DNA from: Paenibacillus glycanilyticus NBRC 16618
Lineage (GTDB): Bacteria > Bacillota > Bacilli > Paenibacillales > Paenibacillaceae
Direction of reading: 5' to 3'
DNA: 63,551 nt
NCBI RefSeq assembly: GCF_004000805.1
Contig: NZ_BILY01000040.1
Location: 1 to 63,551 of the forward strand
Below are positions 16,904 to 26,800 of the stretch, piece by piece. The first letter of the stretch is position 1; every line of letters begins with the position of its first letter. The position numbers were made by a program, and so were the translations under genes. Below the pieces are notes generated by a model. It worked only from the letters and a program-made list of their open reading frames with translations, ran no database searches and was not told the DNA's origin.

Positions 16904-17655
16904 GCGAACGATACAACCAAGAAGAAATGATTGCCGGCAAGCATCCCGTTATGGAGGCGCTTCGTTCCGGACGCGATATCAATAAGATTTGGATCGCAGA
17001 GGGCGCTCAGAAGAGCCTGACCCAGCCGATCGTGGCGGAAGCCAAGCAGCATGGGGTCATCGTGCAGTTTGTGGACAAGCGCAAGCTGGATACCATGGTG
17101 GAGGGCGTACAGCATCAAGGCGTTGTTGCGCAGGCGGCGGCCTTTGCCTACGCGGAGATTGAGGATTTGCTGGCAAGAGCCCGCGAGCTGAACGAAACGC
17201 CGTTCCTGCTTATTCTCGACGAGATTGAGGACCCTCATAATCTGGGTTCCATTTTGCGGACGGCGGAATGTACCGGCGTCCATGGCGTTATTATTCCGAA
17301 ACGCCGTTCGGTTGGTCTGACTGCAACGGTGCTGAAGACATCCGCTGGCGCGGCCGAGCATGTGCCTGTGGCGCGTGTGACGAACCTCGCCCAGACGATC
17401 GACCGTCTGAAGGAAGAAGGCGTGTGGGTAGCGGGTACGGACGTAAGCGCTCCGCAGGATGTATATAAGACGAAATTTGATCTGCCGCTTGCGATTGTTA
17501 TCGGAAACGAAGGCAAAGGGATGGGCCGTTTGATCAAGGAGAAATGCGATTTCCTGGTCAAGCTGCCGATGCACGGCCGTCTTAACTCTTTGAACGCATC
17601 CGTGGCAGCGGGCGTTTTGATGTACGAAGTGGTCAGGCAGCGCCGGAGTGTATAG
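16900..17655 (+). CDS. rlmB: 23S rRNA (guanosine-2'-O)-methyltransferase RlmB
   Basis: SpoU/TrmH-family SPOUT methyltransferase expected to modify G2251 of 23S rRNA (E. coli numbering). The 251-aa protein has an N-terminal substrate-binding domain and the family motifs ILDEIEDPHNLGSILR, GNEGKGM and LNSLNASVAAGVLMYE, which build the trefoil knot. The start is GTG 16900, which overlaps the mrnC stop. Neighbouring mrnC also acts on 23S rRNA. Confidence 0.95.
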   Translation: MSERYNQEEMIAGKHPVMEALRSGRDINKIWIAEGAQKSLTQPIVAEAKQHGVIVQFVDKRKLDTMVEGVQHQGVVAQAAAFAYAEIEDLLARARELNETPFLLILDEIEDPHNLGSILRTAECTGVHGVIIPKRRSVGLTATVLKTSAGAAEHVPVARVTNLAQTIDRLKEEGVWVAGTDVSAPQDVYKTKFDLPLAIVIGNEGKGMGRLIKEKCDFLVKLPMHGRLNSLNASVAAGVLMYEVVRQRRSV

Positions 17656-17658
17656 CCG

Positions 17659-18183
17659 ATGAACCGGCGCAATGATATTTTGCTGGTGGACGGCTATAAT
17701 ATGATCGGCGCCTGGCCCATGCTTGAGAAGCTGAAGGAGATCGATCTGGAGGAAGCGCGGGACAAGCTGCTCGATATGCTGGCCGATTACCAAGGCTTCT
17801 CGGGCATGACGGTGTATGTTATTTTCGATGCCCATCAAGTGCCCGGACTTGGCGCGACTTACCGGCATCATAAGCTTACGATTGTCTATACGAAGGAAAA
17901 AGAAACGGCGGACGAATGCATTGAGCGGTTGGTTACGGAACTCACGGCCAGACGACGAAACGTATTTGTCGCCACCTCCGATCTTGTCGAACAGCATGTC
18001 GCTTTCGGCAAAGGAGCTCTCCGGCTGTCGGCTCGCGAGCTGCTTATCAACATCCAGCAGAATCGCAAGCAAATCGAGCTTACTTTGCGCGAGGACATAC
18101 CGGTCAAGCGCAACACGCTCGACGGCAATCTCAGTCTCGAGGTGCGCACAAAGCTGGAGCGTCTTCGGCGCGGCGGCAAATAG
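17659..18183 (+). CDS. rae1: Ribosome-associated endoribonuclease Rae1 (YacP)
   Basis: NYN/PIN-like nuclease of 174 aa. In B. subtilis, Rae1 cuts mRNA in the ribosomal A site in a translation-dependent manner. The N-terminal LLVDGYNMIG carries a catalytic-type Asp, with further acidic residues in VIFDAH and ETADECIERL. It begins 3 bp after rlmB. The family and place are clear. The cleavage role is by homology. Confidence 0.92.
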   Translation: MNRRNDILLVDGYNMIGAWPMLEKLKEIDLEEARDKLLDMLADYQGFSGMTVYVIFDAHQVPGLGATYRHHKLTIVYTKEKETADECIERLVTELTARRRNVFVATSDLVEQHVAFGKGALRLSARELLINIQQNRKQIELTLREDIPVKRNTLDGNLSLEVRTKLERLRRGGK

Positions 18184-18249
18184 TCCTCTTTTTTATCCAT
18201 AAAATTACAGAATTTCTATTAAAACGACTCCACCCTAGCGGCAAATCGG

Positions 18250-18279
18250 TTGACGGTGTAAGATTACATAATGTATACT
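18250..18279 (+). promoter_or_regulatory. Putative sigH promoter
   Basis: TTGACG (18250-18255), an 18-bp spacer, and TATACT (18274-18279). It lies 134 bp upstream of the sigH start. Confidence 0.6.
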
Positions 18280-18413
18280 GGCTCTATATTTAGTGATGAG
18301 AACGGCGGTTTTATCGCTATTTTGTCTTGTTTAACTCGTTGTGGCAGGAAGCCATGGAGATAGGTTGCATATGAATCTAGCGGCGTACGCCTTGCAGGCC
18401 GGAGGGATAGTTC

Positions 18414-19064
18414 GTGAGCATCGACCTCAAAAAATGGAGTACGCTTGAGTATGACTGCAGTTCTGACGAGGATATCGTGGAAGCGGTTCGTAACGGCGAC
18501 AGTCTGGCTCTTGAATATTTGATCAACAAATATAAGAACTTTGTCCGTGCAAAGGCGCGTTCTTACTTCCTGATCGGAGCCGACCGGGAAGATATCGTGC
18601 AGGAAGGCATGATCGGACTCTATAAATCTATCCGCGACTTTAAAGGGGACAAGCTTGCTAGCTTTAAAGCTTTTGCGGAATTATGTATTACACGGCAGAT
18701 TATTACGGCGATAAAGACGGCTACCAGGCAGAAGCATATACCGCTTAACTCTTATGTTTCCTTGGACAAGCCTATTTACGACGAAGATTCTGACCGTACT
18801 CTTCTCGACGTGATTTGCGGCACCCGGGTATCCGATCCGGAGGAGCTTATCATTAATCAGGAAGAATTTGTTGGTCTTGAAGACAAGATGTCGGAGATTC
18901 TGAGCGATCTGGAGCGTAAGGTGCTTATGCTCTATCTGGACGGCCGATCGTATCAGGAAATTGCCGTTGACCTCGACAGACATGTCAAATCGATTGACAA
19001 TGCCCTGCAGCGCGTAAAGCGCAAACTTGAGCGTTACTTGGAAGTTCGGGATCTTAGCGGATAA
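18414..19064 (+). CDS. sigH: RNA polymerase sigma factor SigH
   Basis: Sigma-H (Spo0H) drives early sporulation and transition-state genes. The 216-aa protein has region 2 (about 40-110; DREDIVQEGMIGLYKSIRDF) and region 4 (about 155-210; SDLERKVLMLYLDGRSYQEIA followed by a helix-turn-helix). It starts at GTG 18414 behind GGAGGGAT. It follows rae1 with a 230-bp gap that holds its own promoter. Confidence 0.97.
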   Translation: MSIDLKKWSTLEYDCSSDEDIVEAVRNGDSLALEYLINKYKNFVRAKARSYFLIGADREDIVQEGMIGLYKSIRDFKGDKLASFKAFAELCITRQIITAIKTATRQKHIPLNSYVSLDKPIYDEDSDRTLLDVICGTRVSDPEELIINQEEFVGLEDKMSEILSDLERKVLMLYLDGRSYQEIAVDLDRHVKSIDNALQRVKRKLERYLEVRDLSG

Positions 19065-19390
19065 GCTATTAATCTTTATACGTGCTGAATTTGATGCGAG
19101 CTGTTCTCTCGTCCGGTTATCAGGCCGGAGGCGGAGGGCGGCTCGTTTTAAGTTTTAAAAGCAGGATTTGTGACGATAATGGTAGAGACGAGATTCCTGA
19201 TGTCGCCATATTTCCATAATATTCGCTATGGCCCAGGCTATGTTTCCATTGACATTGGAATAGGCCGTGTGATAAATTGTTTTAGGTAGGCCTTGATGTG
19301 AGGCTTTGTTTTGTATTGGGGCCGAAGTTGCAATGTCATATACATATGGCGTTGTGAACCGTTATTTAGCAGTTCGGGAGGTGTAATTCA
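19065..19390 (+). other. sigH-rpmG intergenic region
   Basis: No gene is seen. A GC-rich hairpin (19097-19145; CGAGC/GCTCG with inner TCCGG/CCGGA) followed by TTTTAAGTTTT may end sigH transcription. A promoter for rpmG lies at 19249-19278. Confidence 0.6.
19249..19278 (+). promoter_or_regulatory. Promoter of rpmG-secE-nusG
   Basis: Consensus TTGACA (19249-19254), then ATAAAT or TAAATT after 17-18 bp. Confidence 0.65.
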
Positions 19391-19540
19391 ATGCGGGTAA
19401 TAATCACGTTGGCATGCACAAACTGCAAACAGAGAAACTATGCGAGCAGCAAGAACAAACGCAATCACCCCGACCGCATCGAGTTGAAGAAGTTTTGCAA
19501 GTTTTGTAACGAGCAGACTCCTCATCGCGAGACGAGATAG
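19391..19540 (+). CDS. rpmG: 50S ribosomal protein L33
   Basis: A 49-aa zinc-ribbon (C+) form of L33 with CTNC and CKFC pairs. ATG 19391 follows GGGAGGTG. It starts the rpmG-secE-nusG group, 17 bp before secE. Confidence 0.95.
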   Translation: MRVIITLACTNCKQRNYASSKNKRNHPDRIELKKFCKFCNEQTPHRETR

Positions 19541-19557
19541 TCATTGGAGGTGTTGAC

Positions 19558-19767
19558 GTGGCATTTTTGGCTAAACTGAAGCAAAGCTTCGGAACAACGT
19601 TTAGTTTCTTTGCCGACAGCTGGGCAGAACTTAAAAAGGTTCGCTGGCCAAACCGTAAAGAGTTGACAAGCTATTCGATCGTCGTACTTCTAACGATCGC
19701 GTTTGTGACGATTTACTTTTGGCTTCTTGACATCGGGATCTCGTCTCTAGTTAATCTGATTGTTTAA
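19558..19767 (+). CDS. secE: Preprotein translocase subunit SecE
   Basis: Small clamp subunit of the SecYEG channel. The 69-aa protein has the amphipathic WAELKKVRWPNRKEL stretch followed by one membrane helix (about 40-65), the minimal Gram-positive form. The start is GTG 19558 after GGAGGTG. nusG follows 23 bp later. Confidence 0.95.
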   Translation: MAFLAKLKQSFGTTFSFFADSWAELKKVRWPNRKELTSYSIVVLLTIAFVTIYFWLLDIGISSLVNLIV

Positions 19768-19790
19768 GAAGGGTCCAAAGGTGGATTGGA

Positions 19791-20324
19791 ATGGAAAAAA
19801 GATGGTATGTCGTACACACTTACGCCGGTTATGAGAACAAAGTGAAAGCCAATTTGGAGCGTCGCCTCGAATCGATGGGCATGGAAGATAAAATCTTTCG
19901 CGTTCTGGTTCCGATGGAAGAAGAAGTGGTAGAAAAGGACGGTAAGAAAAAGACCGTTCAACGCAAAGTCTACCCCGGCTACGTCCTCGTGGAGATGGTA
20001 CAAACTGACGATTCATGGTATGTTGTTCGCAATACGCCGGGCGTCACAGGATTTGTAGGGTCAACGGGTTCCGGTTCCAAGCCAATCGCGCTTATGCCGG
20101 ACGAAGTAGAACAAATTCTGAAGCACATGGGCATGGAAGAGCCTAAGCCGAAGATTGAATTCGACCTGAAGGAAACCGTGCGCGTAAAGGTAGGTCCTTT
20201 TGCGGATTTCGTTGGTACAGTGGAAGAAATTCTGCTCGACAAATCCAAGCTTAAGGTACATGTCAACATGTTTGGCAGGGAGACCCCGCTTGAACTGGAC
20301 TATACTCAAGTGGAGAAGATATAA
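19791..20324 (+). CDS. nusG: Transcription termination/antitermination protein NusG
   Basis: Binds RNA polymerase and affects pausing and coupling. The 177-aa protein has the NGN domain (about 1-110; KRWYVVHTYAGYENKVK at the start) and a C-terminal KOW domain (about 125-175; VRVKVGPFADFVGTVEEI). It is the usual length and lies in the secE-nusG-rplK order. Confidence 0.97.
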   Translation: MEKRWYVVHTYAGYENKVKANLERRLESMGMEDKIFRVLVPMEEEVVEKDGKKKTVQRKVYPGYVLVEMVQTDDSWYVVRNTPGVTGFVGSTGSGSKPIALMPDEVEQILKHMGMEEPKPKIEFDLKETVRVKVGPFADFVGTVEEILLDKSKLKVHVNMFGRETPLELDYTQVEKI

Positions 20325-20375
20325 TACGATCTGGTTTCCGTAGTTTGGGATTACTTGTGTAAGGAGGTGTAAGTC

Positions 20376-20801
20376 ATGGCAAAAAAGGTTATCAAAATGG
20401 TCAAACTGCAAGTTCCTGCAGGTAAAGCTAATCCGGCTCCGCCGATTGGTCCGGCACTTGGTCAAGCAGGCGTTAACATTATGGCGTTCTGTAAAGAATT
20501 CAATGCTCGTACTGCAGATCAAGCGGGATTGATTATCCCGGTTGTTATCACAGTGTTTGAAGACCGTTCCTTCACTTTCGAAACTAAAACTCCACCGGCA
20601 GCAGTATTGCTCCGCGTTGCAGCAGGTATCGAAAAAGGTTCCGGTGAACCAAACAAAAAGAAAGTTGCTACAGTGAAACGTGCGAAAGTTCGTGAAATCG
20701 CTGAGCAAAAAATGCCTGACCTGAATGCAGCTTCCGTTGAGGCAGCGATGCTTATGATTGAAGGTACTGCACGCAGCATGGGTGTTACTATCGTTGACTA
20801 A
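20376..20801 (+). CDS. rplK: 50S ribosomal protein L11
   Basis: Part of the GTPase-associated centre with L10/L12. It is 141 aa, with the proline-rich PAGKANPAPPIGPALGQAGVN stretch near the N-terminus, which includes thiostrepton-contact prolines. AAGGAGGTG precedes ATG 20376. Confidence 0.98.
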   Translation: MAKKVIKMVKLQVPAGKANPAPPIGPALGQAGVNIMAFCKEFNARTADQAGLIIPVVITVFEDRSFTFETKTPPAAVLLRVAAGIEKGSGEPNKKKVATVKRAKVREIAEQKMPDLNAASVEAAMLMIEGTARSMGVTIVD

Positions 20802-20883
20802 TTGTGTGACTGGCCGCTTGCGGTCGGTTAACACATGGGCGGCCGAATAGGCGTTGCCCGGCGAAGTGTACTGCTTCGTTTAA

Positions 20884-20924
20884 GTGGGAGGAGTCCCATA
20901 AGGGGAATTTTCCGCTACAACCAC
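20884..20924 (+). promoter_or_regulatory. Probable L1-binding autoregulatory site
   Basis: The rplK-rplA gap holds GTGGGAGG (20884-20891) and CCGCTACAACCAC (20912-20924), which can pair and resemble the rRNA-like L1 target. The site ends just before the rplA ribosome binding site, so bound L1 would block its own translation. Confidence 0.55.
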
Positions 20925-20941
20925 AAAGGAGGAAAACTCAA

Positions 20942-21634
20942 ATGGCTAAACACGGCAAAAAGTATGTAGAAGCTGCTAAGCTGATTGACAGCGAAGCTAC
21001 TTACGAGTCTTTGGAAGCAATCGAGCTTGTGAAGAAAGCCGCTACAGCAAAATTCGACGAGTCCGTTGAAGTAGCTGTGCGTCTGGGCGTTGACCCTCGT
21101 AAACAAGACCAAGCGGTTCGTGGCGTTGTTGTACTTCCGCATGGTACTGGTAAAACAAAACGTGTTCTGGTATTCGCGAAAGGCGATAAAGCAAAAGAAG
21201 CAGAAGCTGCTGGCGCTGATTTCGTTGGCGATTCCGACATGATCAACAAAATCCAACAAGGCTGGTTCGAATTCGACGTCTGCGTAGCAACGCCGGACAT
21301 GATGGCTGAAGTTGGTAAACTGGGTCGTATCCTCGGCGGTAAAGGCCTTATGCCTAACCCTAAAGCGGGTACGGTAACATTCGACGTTACTAAAGCTGTT
21401 CAAGAAATCAAAGCTGGTAAAATCGAATACCGTCTTGATAAAGCAGGTCAAATCCATGCTCCAATCGGCAAGGTTTCCTTCGACGCAGAGAAACTTAACG
21501 AAAACCTTAAGTCTCTGATCGATGCTCTGAACCGTGCTAAACCGGCAGCAGCTAAAGGGGTTTACCTGAAAAACATCTCCGTTTCTTCGACAATGGGCCC
21601 TGGCGCTCGCGTCAACGTAGCGGCTTACCGCTAA
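20942..21634 (+). CDS. rplA: 50S ribosomal protein L1
   Basis: Forms the L1 stalk at the E site and represses its own mRNA in many bacteria. It is 230 aa. The conserved LGRILGGKGLMPNPKAGTV segment is present. ATG 20942 follows AAGGAGG. It is paired with rplK. Confidence 0.98.
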   Translation: MAKHGKKYVEAAKLIDSEATYESLEAIELVKKAATAKFDESVEVAVRLGVDPRKQDQAVRGVVVLPHGTGKTKRVLVFAKGDKAKEAEAAGADFVGDSDMINKIQQGWFEFDVCVATPDMMAEVGKLGRILGGKGLMPNPKAGTVTFDVTKAVQEIKAGKIEYRLDKAGQIHAPIGKVSFDAEKLNENLKSLIDALNRAKPAAAKGVYLKNISVSSTMGPGARVNVAAYR

Positions 21635-21671
21635 GTTCAACGAGAACGGAATTAAATTCGAATACGCATAC

Positions 21672-21797
21672 CGTAGACAGTAGGTGCCGCAAGGCTTAAT
21701 TTCCTACCGAGGTGTTATGATAAATACAGCTTGCGCGTGATTAACTTCACGGCAGCGATATATCATGGCCTTCGCAGTCGCTGTGGAGGCCTTTCTC
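21672..21797 (+). promoter_or_regulatory. L10 leader (rplJ-rplL autoregulation)
   Basis: The 230-bp rplA-rplJ gap holds the signature AGTAGGTGC...GCTTAA...CCTACCGAGGTG of the Firmicute L10 leader. A GGCC...GGCC hairpin (21767-21791) follows with a short T tract. Excess L10-L12 binding is known to favour termination in such leaders. Confidence 0.75.
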
Positions 21798-21864
21798 ATG
21801 CACCCTAGGCAGAGGAAGCTTGTCTTATAAACGGGATGTACAACTATTACAGGAGGTGTACAGT

Positions 21865-22368
21865 TTGGCTAACGTTAAAATCATCCAAGAGAAACAACAA
21901 GCGGTTGAAGAAATCACAGCGAAGCTTCGTGAGAGCTCCAGCACTGTTGTTGCTGACTACCGCGGATTGAACGTTGCGCAAGTAACTGAACTTCGTAAAC
22001 AACTGCGCGAAGCAGGTGTTGAATTCCAAGTTCTGAAAAACTCGCTCGTTCGCCGTGCGACTGAAGCTGCGGAATTGTCCGATCTGAACAGCATTCTGGT
22101 TGGTCCTACAGCCATTGCTTTCAGCGTGAACGATGCTGTGGCACCAGCGAAAATCTTGAACGATTTCGCTAAAAAGAACGACGCTCTGAAACTTAAAGGC
22201 GGCGTTGTTGAAGGTAAAGTAGTAGGTGCACAAGAGATTAAAGCACTGGCGGAACTTCCGTCCCGCGAAGGCTTGCTCTCCATGCTCCTCAGCGTCCTGC
22301 AAGCTCCAATGCGCAACTTCGCGCTTGCGGTTAAAGCAGTCGGCGAGCAAAAAGAAGCACAAGCTTAA
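21865..22368 (+). CDS. rplJ: 50S ribosomal protein L10
   Basis: Base of the L12 stalk. I chose TTG 21865, since AGGAGGTGTA lies just upstream and family members begin near this ANVKIIQEK stretch. The upstream ATG at 21820 has no site. The protein is 167 aa with a C-terminal helix that carries L12 dimers. It is controlled by the L10 leader. Confidence 0.96.
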   Translation: MANVKIIQEKQQAVEEITAKLRESSSTVVADYRGLNVAQVTELRKQLREAGVEFQVLKNSLVRRATEAAELSDLNSILVGPTAIAFSVNDAVAPAKILNDFAKKNDALKLKGGVVEGKVVGAQEIKALAELPSREGLLSMLLSVLQAPMRNFALAVKAVGEQKEAQA

Positions 22369-22459
22369 GTTAAACCGTCGTTTGTACGAACGAACCGCCG
22401 ACCTTCCCCGGAAGGCGGCATAAAACCAAAAAAAATCAACCACTTTCGGAGGTATAACC

Positions 22460-22819
22460 ATGTCTAAAGAGCAAATCTTGGAAGCAATCAAAGTTATGAC
22501 TGTTCTTGAACTGAACGATCTTGTTAAAGCAATCGAAGAAGAATTCGGCGTTACAGCTGCTGCACCAGTAGCAGTAGTAGCAGGCGGCGCAGCAGAAGTT
22601 GCTGAGCAAACTGAATTCGACGTTATCCTTAACAACGCTGGCGCTTCCAAAATCAACGTAATCAAAGTGGTTCGCGAAATCACTGGTCTGGGCCTGAAAG
22701 AAGCTAAAGACCTGGTTGACGGCGCTCCTAAACCAATCAAAGAAAAAGTTGGCAAAGAAGAAGCAGAAGCGGTTAAAGCTAAGCTTGAAGAAGCTGGCGC
22801 AGCTGTAGAAGTGAAGTAA
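22460..22819 (+). CDS. rplL: 50S ribosomal protein L7/L12
   Basis: Stalk protein that recruits translational GTPases. It is 119 aa: an N-terminal dimer domain, an Ala/Val-rich hinge (about 35-50), and a C-terminal factor-binding domain with GLGLKEAKDLVDGAPKPIKE. It has strongly biased codons. Confidence 0.98.
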   Translation: MSKEQILEAIKVMTVLELNDLVKAIEEEFGVTAAAPVAVVAGGAAEVAEQTEFDVILNNAGASKINVIKVVREITGLGLKEAKDLVDGAPKPIKEKVGKEEAEAVKAKLEEAGAAVEVK

Positions 22820-22842
22820 TTTCGCTTCAAGCTATAATAACG

Positions 22843-22880
22843 GGCCCCTTGAAACGTCACGTTTCAAGGGGTTCGTTGCA
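22843..22880 (+). terminator. Hairpin after rplL
   Basis: Near-perfect stem CCCCTTGAAACGT / ACGTTTCAAGGGG (22845-22871) with weak T content after it. It probably limits transcription from rplJ-rplL into the methyltransferase gene. Confidence 0.65.
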
Positions 22881-22921
22881 TGTTCAAGACTTGCAGCTCA
22901 AGTGGCAGGAGGCCAAAAAGA

Positions 22922-23527
22922 ATGTCGGACCACTATTACTCCCAAACGCCGGGAGTGAAGCATGATAGACAAGTACATGAAACAAAGCTTCGGGGATTCG
23001 CTCTGCGGTTTGTGACGGATGCTGGCGTATTCTCGAAATCCGGAGTCGATTATGGCAGCCGCGTGCTGCTGGATGCGCTCGTTCTTTCGCCAACTGCTAG
23101 AGTGCTTGATGTCGGGTGCGGTTACGGGCCCATCGGATTGACAGCGGCGAAGCTGGCGCCGGAGGGGCATGTAACCATGATCGACATTAATGAACGCGCG
23201 GTTGAGCTGTCTAAAGAGAACGCAAAGCTAAATGGCATTTCAAATGTTACGGTTATCCAAAGCGATATCTATGAATCGGTGAAGGATAATCGTTATGACG
23301 TGATTTTGACCAACCCTCCGATCAGGGCGGGGAAACAGGTTGTCCATCGTATTTTTGAAGAAGGGTACAATCTATTAAATCCCGGCGGCAAGATGTGGGT
23401 GGTCATTCAGAAGAAGCAAGGCGCGCCATCTGCGGAGGCCAAGCTGGAAGCGTTGTTTGGCGATGTGGAAGAGGTCACGAAGGACAAAGGCTACCGGATA
23501 TTTTTAGCAACAAAATCTATGACTTGA
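22922..23527 (+). CDS. ybxB: Class I SAM-dependent methyltransferase (RsmC-like, YbxB)
   Basis: A 201-aa methyltransferase of the small-domain RsmC type. The SAM-binding motif is VLDVGCGYGPIGL (about 59-71), and the NPPIRAG catalytic loop is of the N2-guanine type. The start is ATG 22922 after GGCAGGAGGCC. An upstream ATG (22880) is less likely. B. subtilis ybxB is also found between rplL and rpoB. The rRNA target is inferred, not shown. Confidence 0.9.
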   Translation: MSDHYYSQTPGVKHDRQVHETKLRGFALRFVTDAGVFSKSGVDYGSRVLLDALVLSPTARVLDVGCGYGPIGLTAAKLAPEGHVTMIDINERAVELSKENAKLNGISNVTVIQSDIYESVKDNRYDVILTNPPIRAGKQVVHRIFEEGYNLLNPGGKMWVVIQKKQGAPSAEAKLEALFGDVEEVTKDKGYRIFLATKSMT

Positions 23528-23838
23528 TTTTCTTGACTTGACTTTTCAGATATGGTAGTATTATAAAATGTCAGCATTAAATTGGGCTCAATCTCTTTAG
23601 CTAACTAAAATGTCAAGTGCGAATTTTGGCGCGGAATGCATATTTATTGCACATTTGACGTATAATGTTTACATTTTGGGCAAAATTACTTGATATGGAA
23701 CCATCGCGCCGCGCTGCGTTTGGTTGGCTGCCGGAACACGCTCTTTTTTCGAACTATTCGATAAGGGCTTTTCTTTATTTAAAGTAGTGACGCAGTAGAT
23801 ATCGATGCTGTGAGACAGACATGAGGGGTGAGGTTAAG
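23528..23838 (+). promoter_or_regulatory. rpoB promoter and leader region
   Basis: No gene is seen in this gap. TTGACT (23533-23538), a 17-bp spacer and TAGTAT (23556-23561) make a good promoter. A second overlapping TTGACT (23538-23543) is followed by TATTAT at a shorter distance. A further TATAAT at 23664-23669 lacks a clear -35. The long leader may carry regulation I cannot identify. Confidence 0.6.
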
Positions 23839-26800
23839 TTGGCAGGACAACTTGTTCAGTATGGTCGGCGCACGCGGAGAAGTTACGCCCGGATCAACGA
23901 GGTGCTGGAAGTCCCGAACCTGATTGAAATCCAACAAAAATCGTACGAAAAATTCTTGGATAACGACTTGCTTGAGTTGTTCCAGGATATTTCGCCGATT
24001 CAGGACTTTACGGGCAATCTATCGCTTGAGTTTATCGACTATAGCTTGGGCGAACCGAAATATTCGGTCGATGAATCAAAGGAACGCGATGTGACGTACG
24101 CTGCTCCACTGCGCGTTAAGGTACGGCTCTTCAACAAAGAAACCGGCGAAGTGAAGGAACAAGAAGTGTTCATGGGCGACTTCCCGCTGATGACAGAGAC
24201 CGGTACGTTCATTATTAACGGGGCGGAACGTGTAATTGTCAGCCAGTTGGTTCGATCCCCAAGTGTGTACTTCAGCACGAAGGTTGATAAGAACGGGAAG
24301 AAAACATACACGGCAACGGTAATTCCGAATCGCGGAGCTTGGCTCGAGCTTGAGACGGATGCTAAGGACATCATTTACGTTCGTATTGACCGGACCCGGA
24401 AAATACCGGTGACGGTGCTTTTGCGCGCTCTTGGCTTCGGAACCGACGCTGAGATCTTAGAATTGCTCGGCCATGACGAGTATATTCGCAACACGCTGGA
24501 TAAAGACAACACAGATTCGACGGAGAAAGCGCTGATTGAAATCTATGAACGCCTTCGTCCAGGCGAACCGCCTACTTTGGACAATGCGAAGAGCTTGCTG
24601 GTTGCTCGTTTCTTTGATCCAAAACGTTACGACCTGGCTAACGTCGGCCGTTACAAAATAAACAAAAAGCTTCACATTAAGAACCGTCTGTTTAATCAAC
24701 GTCTTGCTGAGACGCTGGTTGATCCGGGTACGGGCGAGATCATTGCGGAAGCAGGTCAAATGATTGACCGCCGTCTGCTGGATGAGATCCTCGACAAGCT
24801 GGAGAAAAACGTCGGCTTCAAAACATACCATGTTGCTAATGGTGTGCTGGATGCGGATAGCATTCCGCTTCAAGCGATCAGCGTGTACTCGCCGCTTGAT
24901 GACGCGAAGGTTATCAAAGTCATCTCTAATGGCGTCATTGATAAATCCGTTAAGCATATTACGCCGGCGGACATCATTTCGTCCATCAACTATTTCATCA
25001 ACCTCCTTCACGGAGTAGGCAATACGGACGATATCGACCATCTCGGCAACCGTCGTCTGCGTTCCGTAGGCGAATTGCTTCAGAACCAATTCCGTATCGG
25101 TCTATCCCGTATGGAACGCGTTGTTCGCGAAAGAATGTCGATTCAAGATGCTAACGCAATTACGCCGCAAGCCTTGATTAACATTCGCCCTGTAATCGCA
25201 TCGATTAAAGAGTTCTTCGGTTCCTCGCAGCTGTCGCAGTTCATGGACCAAACGAACCCGCTGGCAGAATTGACGCACAAACGTCGTTTGTCTGCTCTCG
25301 GTCCGGGCGGTTTGACGCGTGAGCGCGCAGGCTTCGAAGTACGGGACGTCCATCACTCCCACTACGGGCGTATGTGTCCAATCGAAACGCCGGAGGGTCC
25401 GAACATCGGTCTGATCAACTCCTTGTCGACGTTTGCCCGCATTAACGAGTACGGCTTCATCGAAGCCCCTTACCGTTGGGTAGATCCGAAGACAGGCATC
25501 GTTACCGAGCAAATCTCGTATTTGACGGCTGACGAAGAAGATAACTACGTTGTCGCGCAAGCGAACGCGAAGTTGACCGAAGAAGGCAAATTTGTCGATG
25601 ACAGTGTCATCGTACGTTACAATAAGCAAGCAGATAACATCTTGACCATGCCAAGCGAACGCGTTGACTACATGGACGTATCGCCTAAGCAGGTTGTGTC
25701 GGTTGCGACAGCGCTCATTCCGTTCTTGGAAAATGACGACTCCAACCGTGCGCTCATGGGATCCAACATGCAGCGGCAGGCCGTTCCACTCCTTATTCCT
25801 AAAGCACCACTTGTTGGTACGGGTATGGAGCACAAATCGGCTAAAGACTCCGGTGTATGTATTGTATCCAAGTATGACGGTGTTATTGAACGAGTTTCGG
25901 CAAACGAAATTTGGCTGCGCCGCACAGAGATGCTGGACGGCAAGCAAGTGGTTGGCGATCTCGTGAAACATAAACTGCATAAGTTTATGCGTTCCAACCA
26001 AGGAACATGTATCAACCAACGTCCGCTTGTGCGCAAAGGCGAAGTGATCAAGAAAGGCGATATTCTCGCCGACGGTCCTTCCACGGAGCAAGGCGAATTG
26101 GCGCTGGGCCGCAACGTTGTCGTTGCGTTCATGACTTGGGAAGGTTACAACTACGAGGATGCGATTCTTCTTAGCGAGAAGCTTGTGAAAGAGGATGTTT
26201 ACACGTCCATTCACATTGAAGAATACGAATCCGAGGCACGCGATACGAAGCTTGGGCCGGAAGAAATTACGCGCGACATTCCGAATGTCGGCGAAGAAGC
26301 GCTGAAAAACCTCGACGAACGCGGCATTATCCGCGTTGGTGCCGAGATCGGCGCCGGCGATATCCTCGTTGGTAAAGTAACTCCTAAAGGCGTTACGGAG
26401 CTGACGGCGGAAGAACGCCTTCTTCACGCGATCTTTGGCGAGAAAGCTCGTGAAGTGCGCGATACGTCGCTTCGCGTACCGCATGGTACCGACGGTATCG
26501 TCGTAGACGTTAAAGTATTTACCCGCGAGAACGGCGATGAGCTGCCACCAGGCGTGAATCAGCTGGTTCGTGTATATATTGCTCAAAAACGTAAAATCTC
26601 CGAAGGCGACAAAATGGCAGGACGCCACGGTAATAAAGGGGTTATCGCCCGCATTATGCCGGAGGAAGATATGCCGTTCTTGCCAGACGGCACACCAGTT
26701 GAAGTCGTGTTGAACCCACTGGGCGTACCATCGCGGATGAACATCGGCCAGGTACTCGAAGTCCATTTGGGCATGGCTTGTAAGCGTCTTGGTCTTCATG

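Noticed and set aside
25230..25320. Possible rifampicin-resistance changes in rpoB
   Set aside because: The cluster keeps the usual Ser, Gln, Asp, His and Arg residues of sensitive strains.
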